Part shown: positions 25,296 to 33,806 of the stretch, piece by piece
Position numbering within the stretch: the first letter of the stretch is position 1
How the letters are laid out: each line of letters starts with the position of its first letter
Assembly (NCBI RefSeq): GCF_001712755.1
Contig: NZ_MDKC01000001.1
Span: forward strand, 310,001 to 374,000
Reading direction: 5' to 3'
Source: Gottfriedia luciferensis
Lineage (GTDB): Bacteria; Bacillota; Bacilli; Bacillales; Bacillaceae_G
Length of the DNA: 64,000 nucleotides
The notes under the pieces: model-generated
Seen by the model: only the letters and a program-made list of their open reading frames with translations
What the model was told of the DNA's origin: nothing
Databases searched by the model: none
Made by a program: the position numbers and the translations under genes

Positions 25296-25328
25296 AGAAG
25301 TAATACTATTTGAGTATTACTTTTTTTT
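25296..25328 (+). terminator. Second copy of the terminator found at 24751
   Basis: AGTAATAC (25299-25306) pairs perfectly with GTATTACT (25314-25321), then eight Ts. No gene ends just before it, so it is probably a duplicated piece of the 24751 terminator. Confidence 0.65.
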
Positions 25329-25419
25329 ATGAAAAAACTATCATATTTACCAAAAAATGTAACATTCTAATTAATGTGTTTTTATAGAGCCAAGATTGAA
25401 AGTAAGCGTTTAATTTAAT

Positions 25420-25448
25420 ATGACATTTGTCATCTTTTTCATATGACG
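25420..25448 (+). promoter_or_regulatory. Putative DesR binding site upstream of des
   Basis: ATGACA-TT-TGTCAT (25420-25433) is an inverted repeat, followed by a second TCATATGACG at 25439-25448. B. subtilis DesR binds tandem TGACAT-like sites upstream of des, and the position about 90 bp before this des gene fits. The assignment rests on similarity remembered from that system. Confidence 0.6.
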
Positions 25449-25533
25449 CCTGCTACTACCACTTGGAAAAATAACTTATATAATTAGGATAAAATAATAA
25501 TGAAAAGTTACAACATTAGGAAGGAACTTCTAA

Positions 25534-26559
25534 ATGTCAAAAGAAAATCAAAAGAGTTTACGAAAACAAATTATTCCTTATGAAAAATCAAATTTAAAAG
25601 CTAGTATTTGGCAAATGATTAATACTTTTATTCCATTTATCTTTTTATGGTATCTTGCTTATAAAAGTATTTCTATTTCAGTAGTATTAACAATTTTTAT
25701 TGATATTGTTGCTGCACTATTCCTAATCAGGATATTTATTATCTTCCATGATTGTTGTCATCAATCATTTTTTAAGAATAAAACAGCAAATAAAGTTCTA
25801 GGCACAATTACAGGCGTTGTGACCTTATTTCCTTTCAGCCAGTGGAAGCATAGTCATTCGATTCATCATGCGACAAGTGGTAACTTAGATAAGCGCGGAA
25901 TTGGAGATATGTGGGTTTTAACTGTTGAAGAGTACGTTGCAGCATCATCCTGGACAAAAATACAATATCGTCTATACCGTAATCCATTAATCATGTTTGG
26001 TTTAGGACCAATTTATATCGTATTAATTTCAAATCGATTCAATACAAAAGATGCAAAATTAAAAGAAAGACTAAACACTTATTTAACTAATATTTTAATT
26101 GTTGGGGTATCAGCGTTATTTTGCTATACAATAGGTTGGGAAAATTATTTATTAGTGGAAGGTCCGATCTTTTTCATTTCTGCAGTATTAGGAATTTGGC
26201 TTTTCTATGTACAGCACCAATTTGAAGACACTTATTTTGAAGAAGATACGAATTGGGAATATGTAAAAGCAGCAGTTGAAGGAAGCTCTTTTTATAAACT
26301 TCCAAAATTATTGCAATGGATTACTGGTAATATTGGATACCACCATGTTCATCATTTAAGTCCAAGGGTACCAAATTATAATTTAGAGTCAGTTCATAAT
26401 AATACGCTTCCATTACAAAATGTACCGACGATTACACTAAAAACAAGTTTAACATCTTTGAAATTCAAATTATGGGATGAAGAAACAAAGCAATTTGTAG
26501 GATTTAAAGATATAAAATCAATCTATAAAGTAAATCGCGAAAGTTCAGACACTGTCTGA
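25534..26559 (+). CDS. des: Membrane fatty acid desaturase (acyl-lipid, Des-like)
   Basis: A 341-residue integral membrane desaturase that introduces a double bond into phospholipid acyl chains to keep membranes fluid in the cold. All three histidine boxes are present: HDCCH (72-76), HSIHH (108-112) and HHVHH (270-274), between membrane pairs at about 28-70 and 185-225. TAGGAAGGAA precedes the ATG. It is followed by desK and desR as in B. subtilis, with a DesR-like site upstream. A strong hairpin overlaps its stop codon. Confidence 0.93.
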   Translation: MSKENQKSLRKQIIPYEKSNLKASIWQMINTFIPFIFLWYLAYKSISISVVLTIFIDIVAALFLIRIFIIFHDCCHQSFFKNKTANKVLGTITGVVTLFPFSQWKHSHSIHHATSGNLDKRGIGDMWVLTVEEYVAASSWTKIQYRLYRNPLIMFGLGPIYIVLISNRFNTKDAKLKERLNTYLTNILIVGVSALFCYTIGWENYLLVEGPIFFISAVLGIWLFYVQHQFEDTYFEEDTNWEYVKAAVEGSSFYKLPKLLQWITGNIGYHHVHHLSPRVPNYNLESVHNNTLPLQNVPTITLKTSLTSLKFKLWDEETKQFVGFKDIKSIYKVNRESSDTV

Positions 26560-26566
26560 ACTTTCG
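26538..26566 (+). terminator. Strong hairpin at the end of des (partial terminator or mRNA-end structure)
   Basis: Perfect 13-bp stem (26538-26550 with 26554-26566) with a 3-nt loop that includes the des stop codon. No T run follows, so it is more likely a 3' stabiliser or leaky terminator that lowers desKR expression relative to des. Confidence 0.45.
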
Positions 26567-26651
26567 ATGTATTTTATAAAGAATAACTTTGCTAAAATAT
26601 GATAAGATTGTTAAAGAAGGTCACAAAATGTTTGAATAATGAGGTAAATTT

Positions 26652-27788
26652 ATGTTTAAAAGATATTTAGGCTTCCTAAGAAGTACCGGAATCTCACCAT
26701 ATATTTGGACAGTTTTAGGAATCTCGCCATTTTATTTTATTTTTCTTTCTGCTCATTCCACTTTAAGAATCATAATAGGAATTTTACTAACAATATCATT
26801 TTTTATAATCTATCGATTGGCGTACATATCTAAAGGGTGGTCAATTTTTCTGTGGTCATCAATCTTAATCATCATTTCCACTTCAATGAATATACTTTTT
26901 AGTTATGTATATTTTGCATTTTTTATAGCTTATATGATTGGAAAGAGAAAAAATCGAGCTACATTTTTAACTTTATATATCCTTCATTTAGTCATCACTA
27001 CAATATCAATCAACATCACGATTATCCTTCAAGAAGAATTAATAATTAGGCAGCTTCCTTTTATTATCATCACTTGGATTAGCGTTATTTTATTACCATT
27101 TAGTCTCTACAGTCGAAATGAAAGAGGGCAATTGGAAGAAAAGCTAGTAGATGCTAATAAACGTATATCAGATCTAGTAAAACTAGAAGAACGTCAAAGA
27201 ATTGCTCGTGATTTACATGATACACTAGGTCAAAAACTTTCACTGATTGGCTTAAAAAGTGACTTAGCTAGAAAATTAATTACAAAGGATCCGGATTTAG
27301 CTCAAAATGAATTAAAAGATGTACAACAAACGGCCAGAACAGCTTTAAATGAGGTTCGAAAAATCGTTTCTCAAATGAGAGGAATTCGAATTAAAGATGA
27401 ACTAATAAGGATTAAGCAAATTCTACATGCGGCTGAAATTACAGTTGAATGTAACGAAAACTTTCAACTTTCAAATGTTTCCTTACTTACAGAAAATATT
27501 GTTAGTATGTGCTTAAAGGAAGCCGTAACAAATGTAGTAAAACATAGTAATGCCACTTTATGTAAAATATCTATTAAACAAATGAAAAATGAAATAATTT
27601 TTTCGGTAATAGATAATGGAGTTGGTTGTAAATCGGATAAGTTTACAACCGGTTATGGGTTAATTGGAATGAAGGAACGACTCGAATTTGTGAATGGGAC
27701 ATTAGAGATAAGCTGTGAAAACGGAATGACTTTAATTATGACAGTTCCAATCGATGTTAAACAAATTGAAGTGGAGGAACTAGTATGA
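26652..27788 (+). CDS. desK: Membrane thermosensor histidine kinase DesK
   Basis: A 378-residue kinase. The N-terminal half has about five membrane helices (to residue ~152), then a coiled-coil-like linker (NERGQLEEKLVDANKRISDL). The HisKA_3 dimerisation domain carries the phosphoacceptor His189 in RIARDLHDTLGQ, close to the His188 known for B. subtilis DesK. The ATPase domain shows LKEAVTNVVKHSNA, VIDNGVG and GYGLIGMKERL. In this family membrane thickness in the cold switches the protein from phosphatase to kinase. It overlaps desR by 4 bp. Confidence 0.9.
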   Translation: MFKRYLGFLRSTGISPYIWTVLGISPFYFIFLSAHSTLRIIIGILLTISFFIIYRLAYISKGWSIFLWSSILIIISTSMNILFSYVYFAFFIAYMIGKRKNRATFLTLYILHLVITTISINITIILQEELIIRQLPFIIITWISVILLPFSLYSRNERGQLEEKLVDANKRISDLVKLEERQRIARDLHDTLGQKLSLIGLKSDLARKLITKDPDLAQNELKDVQQTARTALNEVRKIVSQMRGIRIKDELIRIKQILHAAEITVECNENFQLSNVSLLTENIVSMCLKEAVTNVVKHSNATLCKISIKQMKNEIIFSVIDNGVGCKSDKFTTGYGLIGMKERLEFVNGTLEISCENGMTLIMTVPIDVKQIEVEELV

Positions 27789-28384
27789 TTAGGATCGTAA
27801 TTGCTGAAGACCAACGAATGCTATTAGGTGCTCTTGGTTCTTTACTTAATCTAGAAGATGATATGGAAGTTGTTGGTCAAGCATCAAACGGAGAAGAAGC
27901 AGTTAAACTAGTCAAGCAATTACAACCTGACGTTTGCATAATGGATATTGAAATGCCTGGTAAAACTGGACTTGAGGCCGCAGAAGAATTAAAACCTTTA
28001 AATTGTAAAGTGATTATATTAACAACTTTTGCTAGATCTGGTTATTTTCAAAGAGCATTAAAAGCGGGTGTAAAGGGCTATTTATTAAAGGATAGTCCAA
28101 GTGAAGAGTTAGCAAGCTCAATAAGAAGTATAATTTCCGGGAAGAGAATCTATGCTCCGGAACTAATGGATGATGTATACGCCGAGGAAAATCCGTTAAC
28201 TGACCGAGAAAAAGAAGTTTTAGAACTAGTAGCCGATGGTAAGAACACACAAGAAATTGCGGATGAATTGAGTCTAAAAACAGGAACAGTTAGAAATTAT
28301 ATATCTATGATTTTGGATAAATTAGAAGTTAAAAATAGAATCGAAGCTATAAAACAATCAAAAGAAAAAGGTTGGTTTAAGTGA
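27785..28384 (+). CDS. desR: NarL/LuxR family response regulator DesR
   Basis: A 199-residue response regulator with receiver phosphoacceptor Asp54 (CIMDIEMPG), the same position as in B. subtilis DesR. The C-terminal LuxR-type helix-turn-helix reads LTDREKEVLELVADGKNTQEIADELSL. The start overlaps the desK stop (ATGA), with GGAGG upstream. It would activate des by binding the inverted repeats at about 25420. Confidence 0.92.
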   Translation: MIRIVIAEDQRMLLGALGSLLNLEDDMEVVGQASNGEEAVKLVKQLQPDVCIMDIEMPGKTGLEAAEELKPLNCKVIILTTFARSGYFQRALKAGVKGYLLKDSPSEELASSIRSIISGKRIYAPELMDDVYAEENPLTDREKEVLELVADGKNTQEIADELSLKTGTVRNYISMILDKLEVKNRIEAIKQSKEKGWFK

Positions 28385-28427
28385 AGTTAATGGCAGGAAG
28401 AATAAAAAACAAGAAAAGCAAGTAGGG

Positions 28428-28459
28428 AAAGAATTGAAAACAAAATTTTTCAATCCTTT
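28428..28459. terminator. Weak hairpin between desR and the convergent hydrolase gene
   Basis: AAAGAATTGAAAA pairs with TTTTCAATCCTTT with one mismatch. No clear T run follows, so terminator function is uncertain. Confidence 0.35.
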
Positions 28460-28491
28460 AACGCCTAAATCCTGCATTCCTTGTTCACCAT

Positions 28492-29352
28492 TTAGTTTCC
28501 TGCTTTTCTTTTTTCTTTTTTTCTAGATTTTGTTTTTCGTTTTCCAGATTTGTGTACTTCCTTAAAAAATTCGTCTAGCTCCTGGTTGAACTTATCTGTT
28601 TCTTCCAAAAATAAAAGATGACTACTATTATAAAAAGGAACAAATTTTGAACCATTTATTTTTTTTTGAATAAACTCACCAGCGGCTAATGGGAAAAATC
28701 CATGACTACCAAAACATATTAATGTTGGAATATCAACATTACAAAGAGTACCCCGATAATCTACAGCCGTTTGATTAAATACGATTGTACTTGCAATTGC
28801 TGCAGGTAATTTATTCATTTCTTTTAGTATCCATTTATATTCTTTTGGATCAGGTTGATCCTTATACATCCCATATATGAAATCACTATTAAACTTGTTT
28901 TGGTCTTCTTGGATCGATTGCATTACATTTTTTAAAATCGTAAAATCAAATGCTCCAAACTCCCAATCTGGCCATATATAATCGGATGCAGATTGATCAA
29001 CAACTGTTAGCGCCTTAATATTTTTACACCCAAATTGATTAACATAATCCCACAATACAAAAGCTCCCATTGACCAACCAACTAAAATTACATCCTTTAA
29101 ATCTAGTTTTTCGATAAAGCATTTTAAATCACGAGCGTACTGTGCAACTGTATGCCCATATTGAACTTTTGAGGACTTCCCATGTGCACGTAAGTCTAAA
29201 GTAATGACGCGATAATTTTTACTAAAATACGGTACTTGTTTATGAAAAAACTTACTACTCATCATAACTCCATGAACAAAAATAATAGTTTGACCTTCTC
29301 CATGATCTTCATAATAGAGCTTTGTATGAGAATCAAGTTCTACATATGCCAA
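28492..29352 (-). CDS. Alpha/beta hydrolase
   Basis: A 286-residue alpha/beta-fold hydrolase. Visible are the oxyanion HG motif in IIFVHGVMMSSK, the nucleophile elbow GWSMGAF and the catalytic His in NSSHLLFLEE. The C-terminal ~20 residues are very basic (KSGKRKTKSRKKEKRK), an unusual extension that could bind nucleic acid or the envelope. A TTG at 29352 is preferred as start because GGGGG lies 8 nt upstream; the ATG at 29367 has no binding site. The substrate is unknown. Confidence 0.82.
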   Translation of the reverse strand: MAYVELDSHTKLYYEDHGEGQTIIFVHGVMMSSKFFHKQVPYFSKNYRVITLDLRAHGKSSKVQYGHTVAQYARDLKCFIEKLDLKDVILVGWSMGAFVLWDYVNQFGCKNIKALTVVDQSASDYIWPDWEFGAFDFTILKNVMQSIQEDQNKFNSDFIYGMYKDQPDPKEYKWILKEMNKLPAAIASTIVFNQTAVDYRGTLCNVDIPTLICFGSHGFFPLAAGEFIQKKINGSKFVPFYNSSHLLFLEETDKFNQELDEFFKEVHKSGKRKTKSRKKEKRKAGN

Positions 29353-29692
29353 TTTAATCGCCCCCATTGGCTTTTAAATGTCTTACTTTCCTATATTATT
29401 TCATCTCATAATAATTCATGACTATTCACAATTTCTTTGAATAAGACAGTTTAATTAAAAATAACGTTTTAAATCACTTTATTACATTCATGTTATGAAA
29501 TTGTATACATAAGGATTAATTTGTAATTACATAATGTTTTTCTATTTAAAATAAAAATGTGGTAAAATTCAGATAAATATAGAAATTATCCAAGCATACA
29601 TTATGAAATAATACCTATCGTTTATTTTTTATTGGAATGATCCTTAAAAAAAATTTCCTGTAATACATAAAACTGACTAGGGTGTGATTTAA
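29353..29692. other. Gene-free AT-rich stretch between divergent genes
   Basis: It presumably holds the promoters of the two divergent genes. No distinct operator or repeat was seen. Confidence 0.4.
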
Positions 29693-29932
29693 ATGGAACA
29701 TGCTGGATTCTATTGGATAGGTTTAATCTTTTGGTTGTTAATTAGTTCTGGATTCATTCTTTTATTTTTGGGATTATGGAAAAAATCCTGGAAAACATTA
29801 ATAGTGAGCGGAGTTGCTTTAATACTGCCAACACTATATTTTGGTGGCGCAGAGAATTGGTTTAGGGTGGTTGTATTTCTTCCATTGATTCCATTGGTAC
29901 TTGCTTATATTATTAAAAAAAACAATGTTTGA
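29693..29932 (+). CDS. Small membrane protein of unknown function
   Basis: A 79-residue hydrophobic protein with three membrane segments (about 6-27, 35-50, 56-74), a basic KKSWK loop and a KKNN C-terminus. I do not recognise the family. A weak AGGGTGTG lies before the ATG. It sits 44 bp before the proline iminopeptidase gene and may be co-transcribed with it. Confidence 0.65.
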   Translation: MEHAGFYWIGLIFWLLISSGFILLFLGLWKKSWKTLIVSGVALILPTLYFGGAENWFRVVVFLPLIPLVLAYIIKKNNV

Positions 29933-29976
29933 GATGGGTATTAATATACTGATTTGAATGTAAAGGAGAGAAATAA

Positions 29977-30846
29977 ATGAATGTGATTGAGGATTTTATT
30001 GAAGTAACAGGCGGGAAGGTATGGTATCAGTATCATAATAAGCATTCATCTAAAATCCCTGTTGTTGTAGTACATGGAGGGCCTGGATCTTCGCATTATT
30101 CGATGCAAGGTCTGCACGTATTAGCAGAAGATCGCCCAGTTATTTTTTATGATCAGTTAGGTTGTGGAAAGTCAGACCGTCCAACAGATACCTCCTTATG
30201 GAATATTAATAGATTCGTTGAAGAATTAGCGCAAATCCGAGAAGCGCTTTCGCTTGATGAGTTTCATATCCTCGGTCATTCATGGGGAACAACACTTGCT
30301 GCAGCTTATTATTTATCGAGACCAGTTGGAGTGAAAAGTATAATTTTTTCTAGCCCTTGTTTAAGTGCCCCGTTATGGGCTGAGGACCAGGACCAAAATC
30401 GAAAACTACTCCCGCTTGATGTACAAGAAACATTAATAAAGTGCGAGGAAAATGGAACAACAGATTCAGACGAATACAAAAATGCTAATGCTGTATTTAA
30501 CAAGCATTTTGTTTGCAGATTAGACCCATATCCAGAATTTCTGAAAAAAGGAAAACACTACAGAAATCCTGAAGTTTACAATATAATGTGGGGTCCATCA
30601 GAGTTTCACGTTACTGGAAACTTAAAGGATTTTGACTGTACTTCGAAATTAAAAAATATTCAAGTCCCAACAATGTATACTTGTGGGAGATACGACGAAG
30701 CAACACCTAAATCAACAGAATATTTCAGCGAGTTAACGCCAAATGGAAAATTCCACGTATTTGAGCAAAGTGCACATATGCCTTACATAGAAGAGCCAGA
30801 AGAATATATTCGAGTAGTTGAAGGCTTTTTGAAGGAAGTTGAATAA
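29977..30846 (+). CDS. Proline iminopeptidase-family hydrolase
   Basis: A 289-residue alpha/beta hydrolase of the peptidase S33 family, which removes N-terminal proline or related residues from peptides. The family signature HGGPGSSHY (33-41), YDQLGCGKSDRP, the nucleophile Ser102 in GHSWGTTLA and the C-terminal His in FEQSAHMPYIEEP are all visible. AAAGGAGAG precedes the ATG. Length matches the usual family size. A terminator follows. Confidence 0.9.
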   Translation: MNVIEDFIEVTGGKVWYQYHNKHSSKIPVVVVHGGPGSSHYSMQGLHVLAEDRPVIFYDQLGCGKSDRPTDTSLWNINRFVEELAQIREALSLDEFHILGHSWGTTLAAAYYLSRPVGVKSIIFSSPCLSAPLWAEDQDQNRKLLPLDVQETLIKCEENGTTDSDEYKNANAVFNKHFVCRLDPYPEFLKKGKHYRNPEVYNIMWGPSEFHVTGNLKDFDCTSKLKNIQVPTMYTCGRYDEATPKSTEYFSELTPNGKFHVFEQSAHMPYIEEPEEYIRVVEGFLKEVE

Positions 30847-30863
30847 ACAATTAAATTGTGAAG

Positions 30864-30890
30864 CGCAAGGTTGTTACCTTGCGTTTTTTT
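30864..30890 (+). terminator. Intrinsic terminator after peptidase gene
   Basis: CGCAAGGT pairs with ACCTTGCG, followed by seven Ts. Confidence 0.85.
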
Positions 30891-30908
30891 AATGGTGGAT
30901 TTCGTTGA

Positions 30909-31300
30909 GGGTATGAGGCGGGGAATTAGGGGGAATATGAGTTTTAGTAAATTATAGGATGTTCATGAGTAAGTAAAAAGGAGAAAAATTGATTTATAGT
31001 AACTCATAGAGAGTTCATGAGTAAGTAAAAAGGAGAAAAATTGATTTATAGTAACTCATAGAGAGTTCATGAGTATGTAAAAAGGAAAAAAATTTATTTA
31101 TAGTAACCCATAGAGGGTTCATGAGTAAGTTAGAAATGAAAAAATAGATTTGAAGTAACTCATAGAGGGTTCATGAGTAAGTTAGAAATGAAAAAATAGA
31201 TTTGAAGTAACTCATAGAAGGTTCATGCGTAAGTTAAAAAGGAAAAAATAGATTTGTAGTATCGCATAAGATGCTTATGAGTTACTGAAAAAGCAAAAAG
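30909..31300. repeat. 52-bp tandem repeat array
   Basis: Units beginning GTTCATGAG(T) start at 30961, 31013, 31065, 31117, 31169 and 31221, with decayed units at 30909 and 31273: an exact 52-bp period throughout. Units 1 and 2 are identical; units 4 and 5 differ at one base. Each junction carries ACTCAT...ATGAGT, able to form a small hairpin. There are no unique spacers, so it is not a CRISPR array, and 52 is not a multiple of three, so it is not coding. Confidence 0.9.
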
Positions 31301-31407
31301 GGAAACACTTTACATAAGGAAGGACCAAATATTATTAGAATTATCTGAAATATCAGGTCCTAAATATGCAAAATTTTCTATTAAACTATCTATTTATTTC
31401 GTTATAA

Positions 31408-32055
31408 CTAGCGAATACGTTGTCGCCTCATCCACTGAGTCGCAACCCATTTTTCTCCACTAATAACAGGGCTACCTGCATGAATCGTTAGTTCATTGAT
31501 TGCTTCGTCCTGATAAAAATATTCAAAGTATAAAGCATTGCCTTTTTTAGCGGCGACAGAATAATTAAGCGCAGGAAAAATCGTTTCTCCGCCTTCTTCC
31601 ACATCATTTAAATAGAGAATGAGTGTACTAATCCTATTATTTTTTGTCCTATGATTAGAAAAGTAATCGAAATGTGGTTTATACTGTTGCCCTGGTTCGT
31701 AATGAAGAACTTGTAATGGTTCTGCATGTTCGATTGGAATATTCATGATCGTTTCGATTCGATTTTCAATACGTTTAATAAGTTCCGTTTCACTTTCCTC
31801 AAAAAACATGCCACTACTTGTTCGCATCTCATTTTCTTCATGAGATAACCCTATTTTTGAGCGTTTCATGCGCAATTTCGCATGGTTGATTAGCTCATCA
31901 CACTCTTCATCACTTAAAACATTATTAAGTAAGACAACTAATGGTTCTTCTTTTCGAGTATGAATCTCAATCTCGCGATCAATTGTTTGGATAAACGGAC
32001 CAGTGTGATTAAAAATGGTTTGTTCAGTTTCCTTTAAATTGCCTACTTCTAACAT
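31408..32055 (-). CDS. 2OG-Fe(II) oxygenase, prolyl 4-hydroxylase-like
   Basis: A 215-residue non-haem iron dioxygenase of the P4Hc family, which uses 2-oxoglutarate and oxygen to hydroxylate prolyl residues. The iron ligands are His128 and Asp130 (HFD) and His192. Lys202 binds 2-oxoglutarate. RTSSGMFFEE and YLNDVEEGGETIFP are typical. AAGGAG lies before the ATG on the minus strand. Bacillus homologues can hydroxylate collagen-like (PPG)n peptides, so the GQPGGFP protein at 19996 is one possible substrate; that link is inference. Confidence 0.9.
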   Translation of the reverse strand: MLEVGNLKETEQTIFNHTGPFIQTIDREIEIHTRKEEPLVVLLNNVLSDEECDELINHAKLRMKRSKIGLSHEENEMRTSSGMFFEESETELIKRIENRIETIMNIPIEHAEPLQVLHYEPGQQYKPHFDYFSNHRTKNNRISTLILYLNDVEEGGETIFPALNYSVAAKKGNALYFEYFYQDEAINELTIHAGSPVISGEKWVATQWMRRQRIR

Positions 32056-32462
32056 TTTGTCACATCTCCTTGTCTATTTCACTAATACAAATCCTAGGAA
32101 AAATTGGTGAGCACATTGATTTGAATAAATTTCGCAAATCATTTTTGTAGAAAAGAAAAAACTGAAATTTGGATTTTTTGATTCAATGCTAAAATACCTG
32201 TAGATAAAAAATTTGTTTTTAGATTAAATTCCTCATTGAGATGTTATTTTCCTGCTTAAATCAATGCCTATCAGACTAATGTTTAAAGAAAATTTCGAAA
32301 ATAAATTTTAGGGTATTTAATTTGTGGTAATTCGGGAGTTTTGTCGATTTTCATGTGTTGAAAACCCATCGTATTGATAGTGAGGGGGAGAAGTTTAAGT
32401 TAAATAAAAATAGAAATGATATAATTTTATAATATGAAAATATTATCCTATTAAATTATCTA
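32056..32462. other. Gene-free AT-rich stretch between divergent genes
   Basis: No supported gene, repeat or recognisable RNA; presumably divergent promoters. Confidence 0.4.
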
Positions 32463-32474
32463 ATGGAGCATGAA

Positions 32475-33092
32475 ATGAAAAAATCACTATTTATTGGTCT
32501 AACGTCATTATTAATACCATTTGGTTGTGAAAATGAAAAAAATCCATCGCTAGATACTTCAAAATTAAAAAAGTTTGAACAACCGGAACTTACAAAAGAA
32601 CAAAGAAAAATATTACCTGTTACTTATAAATCCTCTTCGATCGAAGAAGGTTTAAGTGCACTTCCTTTTAAATTGAAGATTCCTAATAATTTACCACTTG
32701 AAGTCGATCCTATTAAAACATTATCTATAAATGATATCGATCATAAAGGAAAGAAATTAGATGTACAATATAGTCTTTCTCATATTGATAAGTCAACCCT
32801 ATTTATAGTACTTGTTATAGTTCATAATTATAAACCTGAACTTGAGGTAGAAGAAAATGAAGCGAATGAAATTGTTAAATTAAAGGGTGGGGTACTTGGT
32901 ACTTATACAGGAAATTCAACTTTAGGTATTTCATATAAACTGGATAACAATAAAGAAGATTTTGATACAGAAGAAAATACACTTGTTTTCAATAAAAAAG
33001 GTATTTATTATGAACTTAATTATGTTTCAAATATTGAAAATACTGAAAAGAATAAACAATATGTCATTAATATCGCAAATCAAATGTTGTAG
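32475..33092 (+). CDS. Putative lipoprotein of unknown function
   Basis: A 205-residue predicted lipoprotein: basic start, hydrophobic segment and a lipobox-like IPFGC with Cys18. The mature part is hydrophilic (SALPFKLKIPNNLP, ILVIVHNYKPELE) and faintly resembles DUF4367-type domains, but I cannot assign it. TGGAG lies 6 nt before the ATG at 32475; the ATG at 32463 would overlap this site and is less likely. Its cell-surface role is unknown. Confidence 0.7.
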   Translation: MKKSLFIGLTSLLIPFGCENEKNPSLDTSKLKKFEQPELTKEQRKILPVTYKSSSIEEGLSALPFKLKIPNNLPLEVDPIKTLSINDIDHKGKKLDVQYSLSHIDKSTLFIVLVIVHNYKPELEVEENEANEIVKLKGGVLGTYTGNSTLGISYKLDNNKEDFDTEENTLVFNKKGIYYELNYVSNIENTEKNKQYVINIANQML

Positions 33093-33196
33093 ATTTAGTA
33101 AAGTTAACTAAAATCGGATCTTCAGTTTTAATGACTTAAACTTGCATAAATACTAACAGGAAAAAGCTAATTAAACATACTATACGGGGGAAATAA

Positions 33197-33685
33197 ATGA
33201 ATACAATAACAGAAGTGTTTTATTCTCCATATGAAGTTTTTCAAGCACTCAGTGCACTTCAAGATGAATATAACTGGCTAATAACTGATACAGATTTTTA
33301 TTTTGAAGAATTTAGTGAAACAATTGAGAACTATCGAATAAAAAATAGAGATAATGACATTTTAGAAATATATTGGATACCACATAAAAACATTTCAAAG
33401 ATTACTGAACATAAGTATTTTGGTTTATCTTGGGGTGTATTTTCAGCTTTCCCTAAAAATGAAAAGATTGAACTAAGTAATTTAGAAATCATTCCATTTG
33501 CAGATGGTAACCCAAGTTTTTGGGTACCAAATCCGAAAACTCAACATCCAAAGGCTTTATTTGAAATAGTATTTTGGGACTCGTCCTATAATTTATTAAT
33601 TAGTAAAGATGAAAATATATCGAGAATCTTTAGAAATGCATTTGAAGGGTGGAAGGATTTAAACCTTTACAATGTAGAAATTTAA
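33197..33685 (+). CDS. Hypothetical protein, 162 aa
   Basis: A soluble, acidic and aromatic-rich protein without signal peptide or membrane segment. I do not recognise the family. Tracts such as YFGLSWGVFSAFP and WVPNPKTQHPKALFEIVFWDSS suggest a compact beta-rich fold. GGGGGAAA precedes the ATG. It lies between the lipoprotein gene and a convergent phosphatase gene. Confidence 0.65.
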   Translation: MNTITEVFYSPYEVFQALSALQDEYNWLITDTDFYFEEFSETIENYRIKNRDNDILEIYWIPHKNISKITEHKYFGLSWGVFSAFPKNEKIELSNLEIIPFADGNPSFWVPNPKTQHPKALFEIVFWDSSYNLLISKDENISRIFRNAFEGWKDLNLYNVEI

Positions 33686-33759
33686 CTTAAATATTGCTAA
33701 TAATATGTTCAAGGGATGCTAATTAGATGGTCAATTATTTCAAATCAACTTATAAAAGA

Positions 33760-33799
33760 AAAAGGTCAGATAAGTCAAAACTAACTCATCTAACCTTTT
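33760..33799 (-). terminator. Intrinsic terminator after the phosphatase gene
   Basis: AAAAGGT(C)AGAT pairs with ATCT(A)ACCTTTT. Read on the minus strand it is followed by a T-rich tail, just past the phosphatase stop. Confidence 0.65.
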
Positions 33800-33806
33800 A
33801 AGCTAT

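Noticed and set aside
30961-31300. CRISPR array
   Set aside because: The period is regular, but the whole 52-bp unit is conserved, so there are no unique spacers. No cas genes are present.
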